From an uncultured Prevotella sp. (GTDB lineage Bacteria > Bacteroidota > Bacteroidia > Bacteroidales > Bacteroidaceae), in the NCBI GenBank assembly GCA_946623195.1, contig CAMOQW010000002.1:1-50738 (forward strand): a DNA stretch of 50,738 nucleotides, in the 5' to 3' direction. Positions 40,704 to 49,291 of this stretch are shown one piece after another. Each line of letters starts with the position of its first letter. The first letter of the stretch is position 1. Both the position numbers and the translations under genes were made by a program. The notes below the pieces were generated by a model. The model saw only the letters and a list, made by a program, of their open reading frames with translations. It had not been told where the DNA came from and did no database searches.

Positions 40704-42344
40704 ATGAAAACCCGAACGATTATCATGGCCGCAGCGGCTTGCGGCACGATGCTGGTAACAGGATGTACCGGCAAAACAGAGCATGTCAAACAGGAACTGA
40801 CCACCGTAGGTAATCCCTACCTGCCGCTCTGGGAGCACATTCCCGACGGTGAACCCTACATCTTCGAAGATCCCGACCAGCCAGGCAAGCAGCGCGTCTA
40901 CATCTACGGCTCGCACGACAGCCGCATCACCGACTACTGCGGACGCGAGCAGGTGGTTTGGTCGGCATCGGTAGACAGTCTGAACCGCTGGCGCTACGAC
41001 GGCGTCATCCTTGTGGTAGACAAGAATGCCAAGGGCGAACCGTTCGACTCTGCGGGCACGGCTGACGTGCTGTTTGCCCCCGACGTGACGCTGGTGACCG
41101 ACAGCACGGGCAAGAAGACCTACTACCTGTTTCCGAACGACCAGACGGGCTACCGCAACGGACTCATCGCCAAGAGCCACCGGCCGGACGGACCTTTTGA
41201 GGTGTGCAACTGGAACGACAACGATGCTAATCAGGTGAACGGCATCTACGGCTTCGACCCCGCCGTGTTCGTCGACGACGATGGCCGCGTCTACGGCTAC
41301 TGGGGCTTCGGCCACTCGATGGCGGCAGAAATCGACCCCACTACCATGTGCACCGTGAAGCCCGGCACCCGGGTGGTAGACGGCATGATACCGGGTTTCG
41401 AGGAACAGCCGGACAACGACTTCCGATTCTTCGAGGCCTCCAGCATCCGCAAGGTCATGGGCAAGTATGTGTTCATCTACAGCCGCTTCACCAAGGAGGG
41501 CGAGTTCGGACTGCCCACCACCAACTATACACTGGCTTACGCCTACAGCGACAAGCCACTGGGCCCATGGACCTACGGCGGCACCATTATTGACGGACGC
41601 GGGCGCGACGTCAACGAACAGGGCGACACCATCGCCACGGGCAACGTGAGCGGCAACACGCACGGATCTATTTGCGAAATCAACGGTCAGTGGTATGTCT
41701 TCTACCATCGCCAGAGCGGCCTCAACGAATTTGCACGCCAAGCTATGGTGGCCCCTATTACGGTCAATGTGGCAGGCGACAAGGTCATCATCTCCGAGGG
41801 GGAATACACTTCCGAGGGCTTCGCACTGGACGGGCTGAACCCCCTAGAGCGCCATTCGGCCGGCATCGCCTGCTGGTACACCGGCCCCAAGGTGGCGACA
41901 CATGAGTGGCCCAACAACACGTTCTACGGTTCCTACATCGCTGCATCCTACGGTACTGACGACCGCTTCGAGGCTCCCTACGACCTGCGCAACAATACCA
42001 ACCACGTAGTGAACAATACCGACGGCAGCATCGTGGGCTACAAATACTTCAACTTCACCCAGACGCACGGCCGACAGGATGTCAGCCTGCTGTTGCGACT
42101 GACACCCGAGGGACTCGACGGCACCATCACCGTCATGGCCGACCGCCCGTGGCAGTCGCAGGGCGGCAAACCCTTAGGCACCATCCTGCTGAAGGCCGAC
42201 ATGCCCAAGACTTCTACTGAGCTGACTGCCGCACTGCCTGCTCTGGCTGAGCTGTCAGGCAAGCACGCCATCTTCTTCGTCTTCTCGTCGGACACCAAGG
42301 AGAAGTCGCTCTGCACACTGGAAGACTTTGCTTTTGGTTACTGA
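40704..42344 (+). CDS. GH43-family glycosidase, lipoprotein
   Basis: A 546-residue lipoprotein (lipobox LVTGC, C21). A five-bladed beta-propeller follows, with the start GNPYLPLWEHIPDGEPYIFED, the middle aspartate D185 in YGFDPAVFVDDDG, and the proposed acid E244 in FFEASSIRK. The C-terminal 130 residues (from about 415) form a beta-sandwich like CBM6/CBM35. GH43 enzymes cut arabinose or xylose units from plant polysaccharides, which fits the neighbouring GH31. The exact activity is not evident. No SusCD pair is nearby. It converges with rnr across a palindromic repeat array. Confidence 0.88.
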   Translation: MKTRTIIMAAAACGTMLVTGCTGKTEHVKQELTTVGNPYLPLWEHIPDGEPYIFEDPDQPGKQRVYIYGSHDSRITDYCGREQVVWSASVDSLNRWRYDGVILVVDKNAKGEPFDSAGTADVLFAPDVTLVTDSTGKKTYYLFPNDQTGYRNGLIAKSHRPDGPFEVCNWNDNDANQVNGIYGFDPAVFVDDDGRVYGYWGFGHSMAAEIDPTTMCTVKPGTRVVDGMIPGFEEQPDNDFRFFEASSIRKVMGKYVFIYSRFTKEGEFGLPTTNYTLAYAYSDKPLGPWTYGGTIIDGRGRDVNEQGDTIATGNVSGNTHGSICEINGQWYVFYHRQSGLNEFARQAMVAPITVNVAGDKVIISEGEYTSEGFALDGLNPLERHSAGIACWYTGPKVATHEWPNNTFYGSYIAASYGTDDRFEAPYDLRNNTNHVVNNTDGSIVGYKYFNFTQTHGRQDVSLLLRLTPEGLDGTITVMADRPWQSQGGKPLGTILLKADMPKTSTELTAALPALAELSGKHAIFFVFSSDTKEKSLCTLEDFAFGY

Positions 42345-42345
42345 T

Positions 42346-42438
42346 GCATGGACACATGCGTTACTAATGGACGGACGCATGCGTTACTAATTACGTAGGC
42401 TCATGTGATACTAATGCATGAGCCTACGTGTTACTAAT
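42346..42438. repeat. Array of four TACTAAT units separated by palindromes
   Basis: (T/A)TACTAAT begins at 42361, 42384, 42408 and 42431, a 23-24-bp period. Each gap between units is its own palindrome: GCATG/CATGC (42346-42359), ACGCATGCGT (42375-42384), and ACGTAGGCTCATG (42393-42405) with CATGAGCCTACGT (42417-42429). The last unit contains the rnr stop codon. It lies between convergent genes and could end transcription in both directions. Confidence 0.85.
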
Positions 42439-44593
42439 GCATATCCGTCAGGGTAAAGTCCAGCTGGCGTTTCTCCAAGTTGGCACGGGCCACCTTGATG
42501 CGGATGGCATCGCCCAGCTGGTACTTGTGATGATGGCGGCGGCCCACCAAACAGTAGTTGCGCTCATCGAAGTCGTAGTAGTCGTCGTCCAGGTCGCGCA
42601 TCGGCACCATGCCCTCGCAGTGGTTCTCGTCAATCTCGCAATAGATGCCATACGACTGGATGCCCGAGATGTGGGCATCATACTCCTGGCCTATCTTGTC
42701 CTCCATAAACTCCACCATCTTGTACTTGATGGAGTCGCGCTCAGCCTGCTGGGCCACCTGCTCCATGTCGGAACAGTGCTCGCTCAGTTCCTCATACTTG
42801 TCCTGGTTGGCCGAGCGGCCACCGTCCTGATACTTGGTCAGCAGCCGGTGCACCATCGTGTCGGGGTAGCGGCGGATGGGCGACGTGAAGTGGGTGTAGT
42901 AGTCGAAGGCCAGACCATAGTGGCCGATGTTGTGGGTGGAATACTTGGCTTTCATCATAGCACGCAGGGCGACGGTCTCAATGAGTTTCTGCTCCTTCTT
43001 GCCCTGACAGTCGTCCATCAGCGTGTTGAGCGAACGCGAGATAGCACCCTTCGTACCTGAGGTCTTCATCTTGTAGCCGAACTTCACCACAAACTCGCGT
43101 AGCACCTCCAGCTTCGTGGGGTCTGGCTGGTCGTGGACGCGGTAGACCATCGTCTTGGCCTTGGGCTGCTGACCGTTGGCCCTTGCCTTTTTCACCTTAC
43201 CCACGCTTTCGGCAACGGTGCGGTTGGCCAGCAGCATGAATTCTTCGATGAGCTGGGTGGCATCGTTCGACTTCTTAAAGTAGGCACGCGTCGGCTTACC
43301 TTTTTCGTCGATGTCGAAGTGCAGCTCCTCACGGTCGAACTTCACGGCACCGTCCTTGAAACGGCGCTCGCGCAGATGCTTGGCCAGCCGGTCCAGCGTG
43401 CGCAGTTCGGCAGCATAGTCGCCATCCTTGCCCGTCAGTATCTCTTGCACCTCCTCGTAGGCATAGCGGCGGTTGCTCTTGATGACGGTATGTACGATGC
43501 GGTAGTCCTTCACGTTGGCCTCCTCGTCGAGCAGGAAGACAACAGAATAGCAGAGCTTCTCCTCGTCAGGACGCAGCGAACAGATGAAGTTGCACAGCCG
43601 CTCGGGCAGCATCGGGATGGTGCGGTCAACCAGATAGACGCTGGTGGCACGCTTCACGGCCTCCTTGTCTATCACTGAGCCCTCCTTGACGTAGTGGCTG
43701 ACGTCGGCAATGTGGACGCCGACCTGCCAGAGCTTTCCTTGCTTGCGGATGCTCAGCGCATCGTCGAAGTCCTTGGCATCCTTCGGGTCGATGGTACAGG
43801 TGAAGACATCGCGGAAGTCCTCGCGGCGGCTGATTTCGTCCGGCGTGATGCCTGGGTCTATCTTCTGGGCGGCATCTTCCACATTCTTCGGATACTTGTA
43901 CGGCAGACCGTACTGGGCCAGGATGGCGTGCATCTCCACATTGTTGTCGCCCTCCTTGCCCAACACGTCGATGACCTCGCCGACGATGTTCTTCGAGTCT
44001 TTCGACGGCCACTGGGTAATCTTCACCACAGCCTTGTCACCACTCTTGCCGCCCTTCAGCTTCTTCTTGGGTATTAGGATGTCGTGCACAAAGATGTTGC
44101 CCTCGGTCACGAGGAAGGCATAGTCTTTCTCCACCTGCAGACGGCCCACGGCCTGGTCGCGCTTGTGACTGAGGATTTCCACCACCATTGCTTCCTTGAT
44201 GTGCTTCGCACGGCGCGCCATATAGGCCACGCGGACGCGATCGCCATTCATGGCAAACAGCGAGTTGCGCTCCGACACGAACACCGGGGTGCCGCCATCG
44301 TCGGGCTGGAACGAGTTCTTGCCATTAGCCTTACGGATAAATGTACCCTCCTGCACCTGCGTCTTCAGGTTCAGCCGGTACGAGTTGTCGCTAACCTTCG
44401 ACAGATAGTCGTCCCAAGCCATCTCCTCCATTAGGTCTACAGCCATCATCTTGACGGGATGGGTGTCAATCTTCAGGGTCTTGAACACCTGCTTCAGCGA
44501 GAACGTCTCGTTGGGATTCTGCTGGAACAGCGTCTGCAGCATCTCCTGCAGCATCTTCTTATTCAGTCTCTTACCACCTTTTTTCTTGCTCAT
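42434..44593 (-). CDS. rnr: Ribonuclease R (RNB family)
   Basis: A 719-residue 3'-5' exoribonuclease that degrades structured RNA. An N-terminal winged-helix region (about 1-70) and cold-shock domains precede the RNB domain (about 255-590), whose catalytic motif CTIDPKDAKDFDDALSI is intact. A C-terminal S1 domain (about 630-715) ends in LEKRQLDFTL. Length and the order CSD-RNB-S1 fit RNase R better than RNase II. It has its own TAACTTTG promoter 26 bp upstream and is divergent from the Na/Pi symporter gene. Confidence 0.95.
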   Translation of the reverse strand: MSKKKGGKRLNKKMLQEMLQTLFQQNPNETFSLKQVFKTLKIDTHPVKMMAVDLMEEMAWDDYLSKVSDNSYRLNLKTQVQEGTFIRKANGKNSFQPDDGGTPVFVSERNSLFAMNGDRVRVAYMARRAKHIKEAMVVEILSHKRDQAVGRLQVEKDYAFLVTEGNIFVHDILIPKKKLKGGKSGDKAVVKITQWPSKDSKNIVGEVIDVLGKEGDNNVEMHAILAQYGLPYKYPKNVEDAAQKIDPGITPDEISRREDFRDVFTCTIDPKDAKDFDDALSIRKQGKLWQVGVHIADVSHYVKEGSVIDKEAVKRATSVYLVDRTIPMLPERLCNFICSLRPDEEKLCYSVVFLLDEEANVKDYRIVHTVIKSNRRYAYEEVQEILTGKDGDYAAELRTLDRLAKHLRERRFKDGAVKFDREELHFDIDEKGKPTRAYFKKSNDATQLIEEFMLLANRTVAESVGKVKKARANGQQPKAKTMVYRVHDQPDPTKLEVLREFVVKFGYKMKTSGTKGAISRSLNTLMDDCQGKKEQKLIETVALRAMMKAKYSTHNIGHYGLAFDYYTHFTSPIRRYPDTMVHRLLTKYQDGGRSANQDKYEELSEHCSDMEQVAQQAERDSIKYKMVEFMEDKIGQEYDAHISGIQSYGIYCEIDENHCEGMVPMRDLDDDYYDFDERNYCLVGRRHHHKYQLGDAIRIKVARANLEKRQLDFTLTDMH

Positions 44594-44618
44594 AACTGTA
44601 CCTCTTTAGTTTTTATGG

Positions 44619-44626
44619 CAAAGTTA
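44619..44626 (-). promoter_or_regulatory. TAACTTTG element for rnr
   Basis: Minus strand 44626-44619 reads TAACTTTG, 25 bp before the rnr ATG. Confidence 0.7.
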
Positions 44627-44724
44627 CGAAATAATGCTGACATAGCAAAGCATTTTTGGATGATTAACGCATTTTGCGACAGAAATAAAGGAATTAGGCG
44701 AGGAAACGGAACAGCTTGAAAGAT

Positions 44725-44784
44725 GTTCCCACCCTGGGAACAAATCATTCCCTCCCTGGGAACGAACATTCCTAGCTGGGGAAC
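44725..44784. repeat. Array of three TTCCC…GGGAAC palindromes
   Basis: Three 17-bp near-palindromes, GTTCCCACCCTGGGAAC (44725-44741), ATTCCCTCCCTGGGAAC (44747-44763) and ATTCCTAGCTGGGGAAC (44768-44784), are spaced 22 and 21 bp apart, i.e. about two helical turns. They lie between the divergent promoters of rnr and the Na/Pi symporter gene, about 45 bp upstream of the latter's -33 box. Confidence 0.85.
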
Positions 44785-44792
44785 AGATGCCC

Positions 44793-44812
44793 TGCTGTCA
44801 CATGTAACAGCA
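44793..44812. promoter_or_regulatory. 20-bp near-palindrome, candidate operator
   Basis: TGCTGTCACATGTAACAGCA is self-complementary but for one A-C mismatch pair. It ends 16 bp before the -33 box of the Na/Pi gene. Its left half, CTGTCA, equals one half of an E. coli-type Pho box, but the second direct half is missing. Confidence 0.5.
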
Positions 44813-44828
44813 TTGTAATACGTTTTTC

Positions 44829-44859
44829 TTGGTAATGACACTGATTGAGCGTAATTTTG
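44829..44859 (+). promoter_or_regulatory. Promoter for the Na/Pi symporter gene
   Basis: TTGG at 44829-44832, 19 bp spacer, TAATTTTG at 44852-44859, 30 bp before the ATG. Confidence 0.8.
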
Positions 44860-44889
44860 CAGCCGGAAACAAATAATCGAGAAAGCAAA

Positions 44890-46578
44890 ATGGAAACAAC
44901 ACAAGACTACGTGATGGTATCACTGAAACTATTGGGAGCACTGGGACTGCTCATCTATGGCATGCGAATGATGAGCGACGCCCTGCAGAAAATGGCCGGT
45001 CCGCAACTGCGACATATCCTGGCCAGGATGACTACCAACCGGCTGACGGGCATGCTGACGGGAACTTTCGTGACCTGTGCCGTGCAGTCGTCATCGGCAA
45101 CCACCGTGATGACCGTCTCCTTCGTATCGGCAGGACTGCTGACGCTGGCGCAGGCCATATCGGTGATTATGGGTGCCAACATCGGAACGACGCTGACGGC
45201 GTGGATCATGTCGCTGGGCTATAACGTCGACTTGACCAATGTGGTATTCCCGGCTTTCGCCGTCGGCATCACACTCATCTATCAGAAGCGCCACCGCTTC
45301 GTCGGCGACTTCCTGTTCGGCATCGCGTTCATGTTCCTCTCGCTGGTCATGCTGAGCACGGCGGGCAAGGAGATGGACCTGGAGCACAACGAGGCAGTAG
45401 TCAGCTTCTTCGCATCGTTCGACACCGACAGCTATTGGACCATCCTGGCATTCCTGGCCATCGGCACGCTGATTACCTGCATCGTGCAGTCGTCGGCTGC
45501 CGTGATGGCCATCACCATTCTGCTCTGTTCCACCGGCGTGCTGCCCATCTATCTCGGCATTGCCCTGGTGATGGGCGAGAACATCGGAACCACGGCTACG
45601 GCCAATCTCGCTGCCCTTGGGTCCAACACGCAGGCACGCCGGGCGGCGCTGGCTCATCTGCTGTTCAATGTATTCGGAGTGGTATGGGTGCTCTGCGTGT
45701 TCTATCCTTTCGTCGATATGGTGTGCCGCATGGTGGGCTACAATCCGTCGCTTGGCGGACAGGCTGCACGCCTGCCGGTGGTGTTGGCTATGTTTCACAC
45801 CTGTTTCAACGTGACGAACACGGCCCTCCTGATAGGGCTGATTCCCTGGCTGGAGCGCGCCGTCTGCTGGCTGCTGCCCGAAAAGCCACAGCCCCGGCAG
45901 GAGCAGTTCCGCCTGCAGTATATTCAGAGCAACCTGATGCAGACGCCTGAAATCTCTGTCCTGCAGGCCCAGAAGGAAACGGCGCAGTTTGGCGAGCGGG
46001 TGCAGAAGATGTTCGGCATGGTGCGCAGCCTGATGGACGAAGAGAATGAAACCAAGTTCACCCACCTGTACAGCCAGATAGAGCAGCAGGAGGACTATAC
46101 CGACCGCATGGAGATAGAGATAGCTCGATTCCTGGAACAGGTGAGCGAAAACCATCTGAGCGACGAGACCAAGCAGAAGGTGCGCCAGATGCTGCGCGAG
46201 GTAGGCGAACTGGAAAGCATCGGCGACGCCTGCTACAACCTGGCCCGCACGCTGAACCGGCTGCAAGAGAGCGGCCACGACCTTACCGCCACACAGCGTA
46301 CCCAGTTGCAAGCCATGATGACGCTCTGCGACGGTGCCTTGACGCAGATGAACCACATCATGACCGGCCACCGCCATGAGCACGACATCCGCGAAACCTT
46401 CCGCATAGAGAACGACATCAACCAGATGCGCCAGCGACTGAAGGCTGACAACATCCGTGCCGTCAACGAGCGCGAATACGACTATGCTATCGGCACCCTC
46501 TACATCGACCTCATCAACGAGTGTGAGAAGCTGGGCGACTATGTTGTGAACGTAGTTCAGGCGAGATTCGGAAAATAA
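44890..46578 (+). CDS. Na+/phosphate cotransporter with PhoU-like domain (NptA/YjbB type)
   Basis: A 562-residue inner-membrane protein starting at ATG 44890 (METTQDY); the longer frame would begin upstream of the promoter element. The membrane part carries the two inverted Na/Pi-cotransporter repeats, marked by VQSSSATTVMTVSF (about 75-88) and VQSSAAVMAITILL (about 200-213), each with the QSS motif. The C-terminal third (about 365-560) is helical and PhoU-like. Such proteins move phosphate with Na+. It is followed 21 bp later by a response regulator and histidine kinase gene pair, which suggests phosphate-related signalling. Confidence 0.92.
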   Translation: METTQDYVMVSLKLLGALGLLIYGMRMMSDALQKMAGPQLRHILARMTTNRLTGMLTGTFVTCAVQSSSATTVMTVSFVSAGLLTLAQAISVIMGANIGTTLTAWIMSLGYNVDLTNVVFPAFAVGITLIYQKRHRFVGDFLFGIAFMFLSLVMLSTAGKEMDLEHNEAVVSFFASFDTDSYWTILAFLAIGTLITCIVQSSAAVMAITILLCSTGVLPIYLGIALVMGENIGTTATANLAALGSNTQARRAALAHLLFNVFGVVWVLCVFYPFVDMVCRMVGYNPSLGGQAARLPVVLAMFHTCFNVTNTALLIGLIPWLERAVCWLLPEKPQPRQEQFRLQYIQSNLMQTPEISVLQAQKETAQFGERVQKMFGMVRSLMDEENETKFTHLYSQIEQQEDYTDRMEIEIARFLEQVSENHLSDETKQKVRQMLREVGELESIGDACYNLARTLNRLQESGHDLTATQRTQLQAMMTLCDGALTQMNHIMTGHRHEHDIRETFRIENDINQMRQRLKADNIRAVNEREYDYAIGTLYIDLINECEKLGDYVVNVVQARFGK

Positions 46579-46582
46579 TTCG

Positions 46583-46590
46583 TACCTTTG
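46583..46590 (+). promoter_or_regulatory. TACCTTTG element for the two-component genes
   Basis: TACCTTTG at 46583-46590, 4 bp after the Na/Pi stop and only 9 bp before the regulator's ATG, so the regulator can be expressed apart from the transporter. Confidence 0.75.
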
Positions 46591-46599
46591 CACGCAGAT

Positions 46600-47268
46600 A
46601 TGGAACGAAAACGAATTCTGATAGTAGATGACGAGCAGGACTTGTGCGAGATTCTGCAGTTCAATCTTTCGGCAGCAGGCTATGAGGCTGACGTGGCTTA
46701 TTCTGCGGAGGAGGCCGTCGGCAGAGGCATCGGCCGATACCACTTGCTGTTGCTCGACGTGATGATGCCCGGCCTGTCTGGCTTTGAACTGGCCGAAAAG
46801 CTACGGGCTGCTCCCCAGACCTCTCGCGTACCTATCATATTTATTACAGCCAAGGACACGGAGGACGACACCCTTCAGGGCTTTGGACTGGGGGCCGACG
46901 ACTATGTGACGAAGCCGTTCTCCGTGCGCGAAGTGGTGGCACGGGTGAATGCCGTACTGAAACGAAACCAGCCTCCGACAATGCTGCTGCAATACGACGG
47001 CCTGACGGTTGACCAAACCGGCAAGACTGTAACCATAGGCGATGCCGCAGTAGAGCTCACCCGCACGGAGTTCGACCTGCTGGCATTGCTGCTGAGCCAT
47101 CGCGGACGGGTGTTTTCACGACAGGAACTGATAGCCGCCGTTTGGCCCGACGATGTCATCGTCACGGAGCGCTCGGTGGATGTCAGCATCACACGCCTGC
47201 GCAAGAAGTTGGGCAGCTATGCCGCCTGTATTCTCACAAGACAAGGATTCGGCTACTTCTTTAAGTAA
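46600..47268 (+). CDS. OmpR/PhoB-family response regulator
   Basis: A 222-residue DNA-binding regulator from ATG 46600 (MERKRILIVDDEQD). The receiver domain has the acidic pair DD (10-11), phospho-acceptor D53 (LLLDVMMPG) and lysine in VTKPF. The C-terminal winged-helix domain (about 130-220) has LTRTEFDLLALLL and the recognition region SVDVSITRLRKKLG. It lies next to its histidine kinase partner, 14 bp apart, and behind a Na/Pi symporter, so a PhoB-like role is plausible but not proved. Confidence 0.93.
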   Translation: MERKRILIVDDEQDLCEILQFNLSAAGYEADVAYSAEEAVGRGIGRYHLLLLDVMMPGLSGFELAEKLRAAPQTSRVPIIFITAKDTEDDTLQGFGLGADDYVTKPFSVREVVARVNAVLKRNQPPTMLLQYDGLTVDQTGKTVTIGDAAVELTRTEFDLLALLLSHRGRVFSRQELIAAVWPDDVIVTERSVDVSITRLRKKLGSYAACILTRQGFGYFFK

Positions 47269-47282
47269 AAATCAACACCATA

Positions 47283-48242
47283 ATGAAAGCACTTAGCGAA
47301 GGAAAACGGATGTGGCTCTGCGTAATGGGCATCTTTCTCGCGTATGCCGTCATCTTCATCCTGTTTGAAGACTACGACAAGCATTTCCTGCAGCCTTTCG
47401 ATGAGGTGAGCGACTGGCACCTGCTCGTGTTTTCCGTCGTGGTCATGCTGTTGCTCGGCCTGCTGCTCTATCATTATGCCCACCGGATGGACGAGCGCAT
47501 CAGTCGCGAGCAGATGGCTAAGCAGAACGAGATGCGCCGACAACTGACACAGAATATCGCCCACGAACTGAAGACTCCCGTAGCCAGCATTCTTGGCTAT
47601 ACCGACACCATCCTCGACAATCCGGACATCAGCGACGAGACCAGGCAGCAGTTCATTGCACGCACCAATGCCCAGGCCCGTCGGCTGACAGCCCTGCTGC
47701 AGGACATCTCCACGCTCAACCGCATGGACTCCGCCCCCGAGCTGCTCACGATGGAGCGCATTGACGTGTCGGCACTCGTGGCCGACATCGTGGAGGAAAC
47801 GGCAATGGCAGTGAATTCCAGGCAGATGAAACTCTGCAACTGTCTGCCGGAAGATGTCTGCATACGGGGCAACTGGTCGCTCGTCTACAGCATCTTCCGT
47901 AATCTCATCGACAATGCTGTCTGCTACGCCGGTCAGGGGACTACAGTGGAAATAGCTGCCGAAGAATACGACAACTGCTGGGCATTCACCTTCCGCGACA
48001 ATGGTGCGGGAGTCGCTGAAGAGCATCTGCCGCGCATCTTTGAGCGCTTCTATCGCATTGACAAGGGGCGCAGCCGCACGCTCGGCGGCACCGGCCTCGG
48101 CTTGGCCATCGTGAAGAATGCCGTCGTGCTGCACGGCGGACAGATAAGCGCCAAACAGCCAGTCGGCGGCGGGCTGCAGTTTGACTTCACCTTACGGAAA
48201 TCTCTCTCTGCTGATGATGACAAGGGAGATGTCATTCCCTGA
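47283..48242 (+). CDS. Sensor histidine kinase
   Basis: A 319-residue inner-membrane kinase. Two membrane helices (about 10-28 and 45-63) flank a periplasmic loop of only some 17 residues, so it probably senses within the membrane or through a partner. The HisKA box is NIAHELKTPVAS (H94), followed by the ATPase motifs FRNLIDNA (N), DNGAGV (G1), FERFYRID (F) and GGTGLGLAIVK (G2). It pairs with the upstream regulator. The short loop and the neighbouring Na/Pi-PhoU transporter resemble the PhoR/PhoU logic of phosphate sensing. It overlaps the converging AraC gene by 11 bp. Confidence 0.93.
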   Translation: MKALSEGKRMWLCVMGIFLAYAVIFILFEDYDKHFLQPFDEVSDWHLLVFSVVVMLLLGLLLYHYAHRMDERISREQMAKQNEMRRQLTQNIAHELKTPVASILGYTDTILDNPDISDETRQQFIARTNAQARRLTALLQDISTLNRMDSAPELLTMERIDVSALVADIVEETAMAVNSRQMKLCNCLPEDVCIRGNWSLVYSIFRNLIDNAVCYAGQGTTVEIAAEEYDNCWAFTFRDNGAGVAEEHLPRIFERFYRIDKGRSRTLGGTGLGLAIVKNAVVLHGGQISAKQPVGGGLQFDFTLRKSLSADDDKGDVIP

Positions 48243-49044
48243 AGTCTGATGGCTTCGCGCCCAGGTTTGTCTGCACATACCGGCTGAAATGCGAGAGCGA
48301 TGAGAAGCCGAACATGTCGCTGATGTCGGTAAACGAGAGGCGACGGTTTCGCAACTTCCGGCTGATGTCTAACGAGGTGTAGCGGGTAATCCAGAAGGCC
48401 GCAGGCAGACCGCTGACCTTCTTCGACACCTCGGAGAGATACTTCGGCGTGACGCACAGCTTGTCGGCGTAATAGCCGATGTCGCGGTTCTGACGGAAGT
48501 CGCCGCGCTCCAGCATCTCAATGAACTGCTCCATCAGTTGGTGCTGCTGCGACGTAATCTTGTCGGCAGGATAAAGACGCGCATGGAAGTCGAAAAAGTC
48601 GATAATCATACACTCTACGGCATTCCGGAGTGCATCGTGTCGAAAGCAATGGTCCGCCTGCGACAAACGCCGTTTGACGGCCTCGAAATTCATGCGGCAC
48701 GCCTCCTGCTGCTCAGCCGTAAGCTTCATGATGGGATTCTGAAACAGCGACAGCTGGCCTCGCATACCATAGTTCGACTGCGGCGTGCTGAGCTCGATGA
48801 ACTGCTGTGTCACATAGATGACATCCACCTGGAAGCCGTCACTCTCCTTCAGGTTCTTCACCAAGTCTCCTCGACGGGCGATAATCAGACAGTCGCCAGC
48901 CTCAAAGCGGAACGACTGCCCGTTACGCTCAAACGTGCAATATCCGCCATAGCAGAAGGCATGACACAGATAGTCGGCAAAGCCCTCGTCGCCGATTCGC
49001 GACAGTGTGTCGTCAATGATGATATGCTGTATAAAATCGCTCAT
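48232..49044 (-). CDS. AraC-family transcriptional regulator
   Basis: A 270-residue regulator from ATG 49044 (MSDFIQHIIID). The N-terminal cupin-like part (about 10-130) includes GGYCTFERNGQSFRFEAGDC. The C-terminal AraC DNA-binding domain (about 170-268) has two helix-turn-helix units, DIGYYADKLCVTPKYLSEV and FTDISDMFGFSSLSHFSRYV, the second being the family signature. The inducer is unknown. It is convergent with the histidine kinase (11-bp overlap). A TAACTTTG element lies 33 bp upstream, and a dyad GCCAA (49051-49055) with TTGGC (49072-49076) lies in its leader. Confidence 0.92.
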   Translation of the reverse strand: MSDFIQHIIIDDTLSRIGDEGFADYLCHAFCYGGYCTFERNGQSFRFEAGDCLIIARRGDLVKNLKESDGFQVDVIYVTQQFIELSTPQSNYGMRGQLSLFQNPIMKLTAEQQEACRMNFEAVKRRLSQADHCFRHDALRNAVECMIIDFFDFHARLYPADKITSQQHQLMEQFIEMLERGDFRQNRDIGYYADKLCVTPKYLSEVSKKVSGLPAAFWITRYTSLDISRKLRNRRLSFTDISDMFGFSSLSHFSRYVQTNLGAKPSDFRE

Positions 49045-49077
49045 CTTCTTGCCAATAACTTTTGTTAATTGTTGGCA

Positions 49078-49085
49078 CAAAGTTA
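49078..49085 (-). promoter_or_regulatory. TAACTTTG element for the AraC regulator gene
   Basis: Minus strand 49085-49078 reads TAACTTTG. The dyad GCCAA…TTGGC (49051-49076) lies between it and the ATG and could be a self-binding site. Confidence 0.6.
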
Positions 49086-49255
49086 CGGAATTATCTCCGA
49101 AATCTATCAGAATTGGCTAACTTTTTCACTTATATTTATTCGCTTTTCACAGAAAAGAACATTGTTTAATTAATAAAGTCAGGGAAATCGGAGTTGATGA
49201 CTACCCCTAAGGGTAAGTGGATTATGGATAGACAGTTACTTTTCTCACGGATTAT

Positions 49256-49286
49256 TTTGCTATTTCGTTGAAAAGCCTTACCTTTG
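49256..49286 (+). promoter_or_regulatory. Promoter of the methyltransferase-like gene
   Basis: TTTG at 49256-49259, 19 bp spacer, TACCTTTG at 49279-49286, only 5 bp before ATG 49292: a probable leaderless transcript. Confidence 0.75.
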
Positions 49287-49291
49287 TGGCA

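Noticed and set aside
42346..42438. Possible short CRISPR array
   Set aside because: The repeat words are 7-8 bp, the spacers are palindromes rather than unique sequence, and no cas gene is present.
44793..44812. Full Pho box upstream of the Na/Pi symporter
   Set aside because: Only one CTGTCA half is present; the sequence is an inverted rather than a direct repeat, so it is listed only as a candidate operator.
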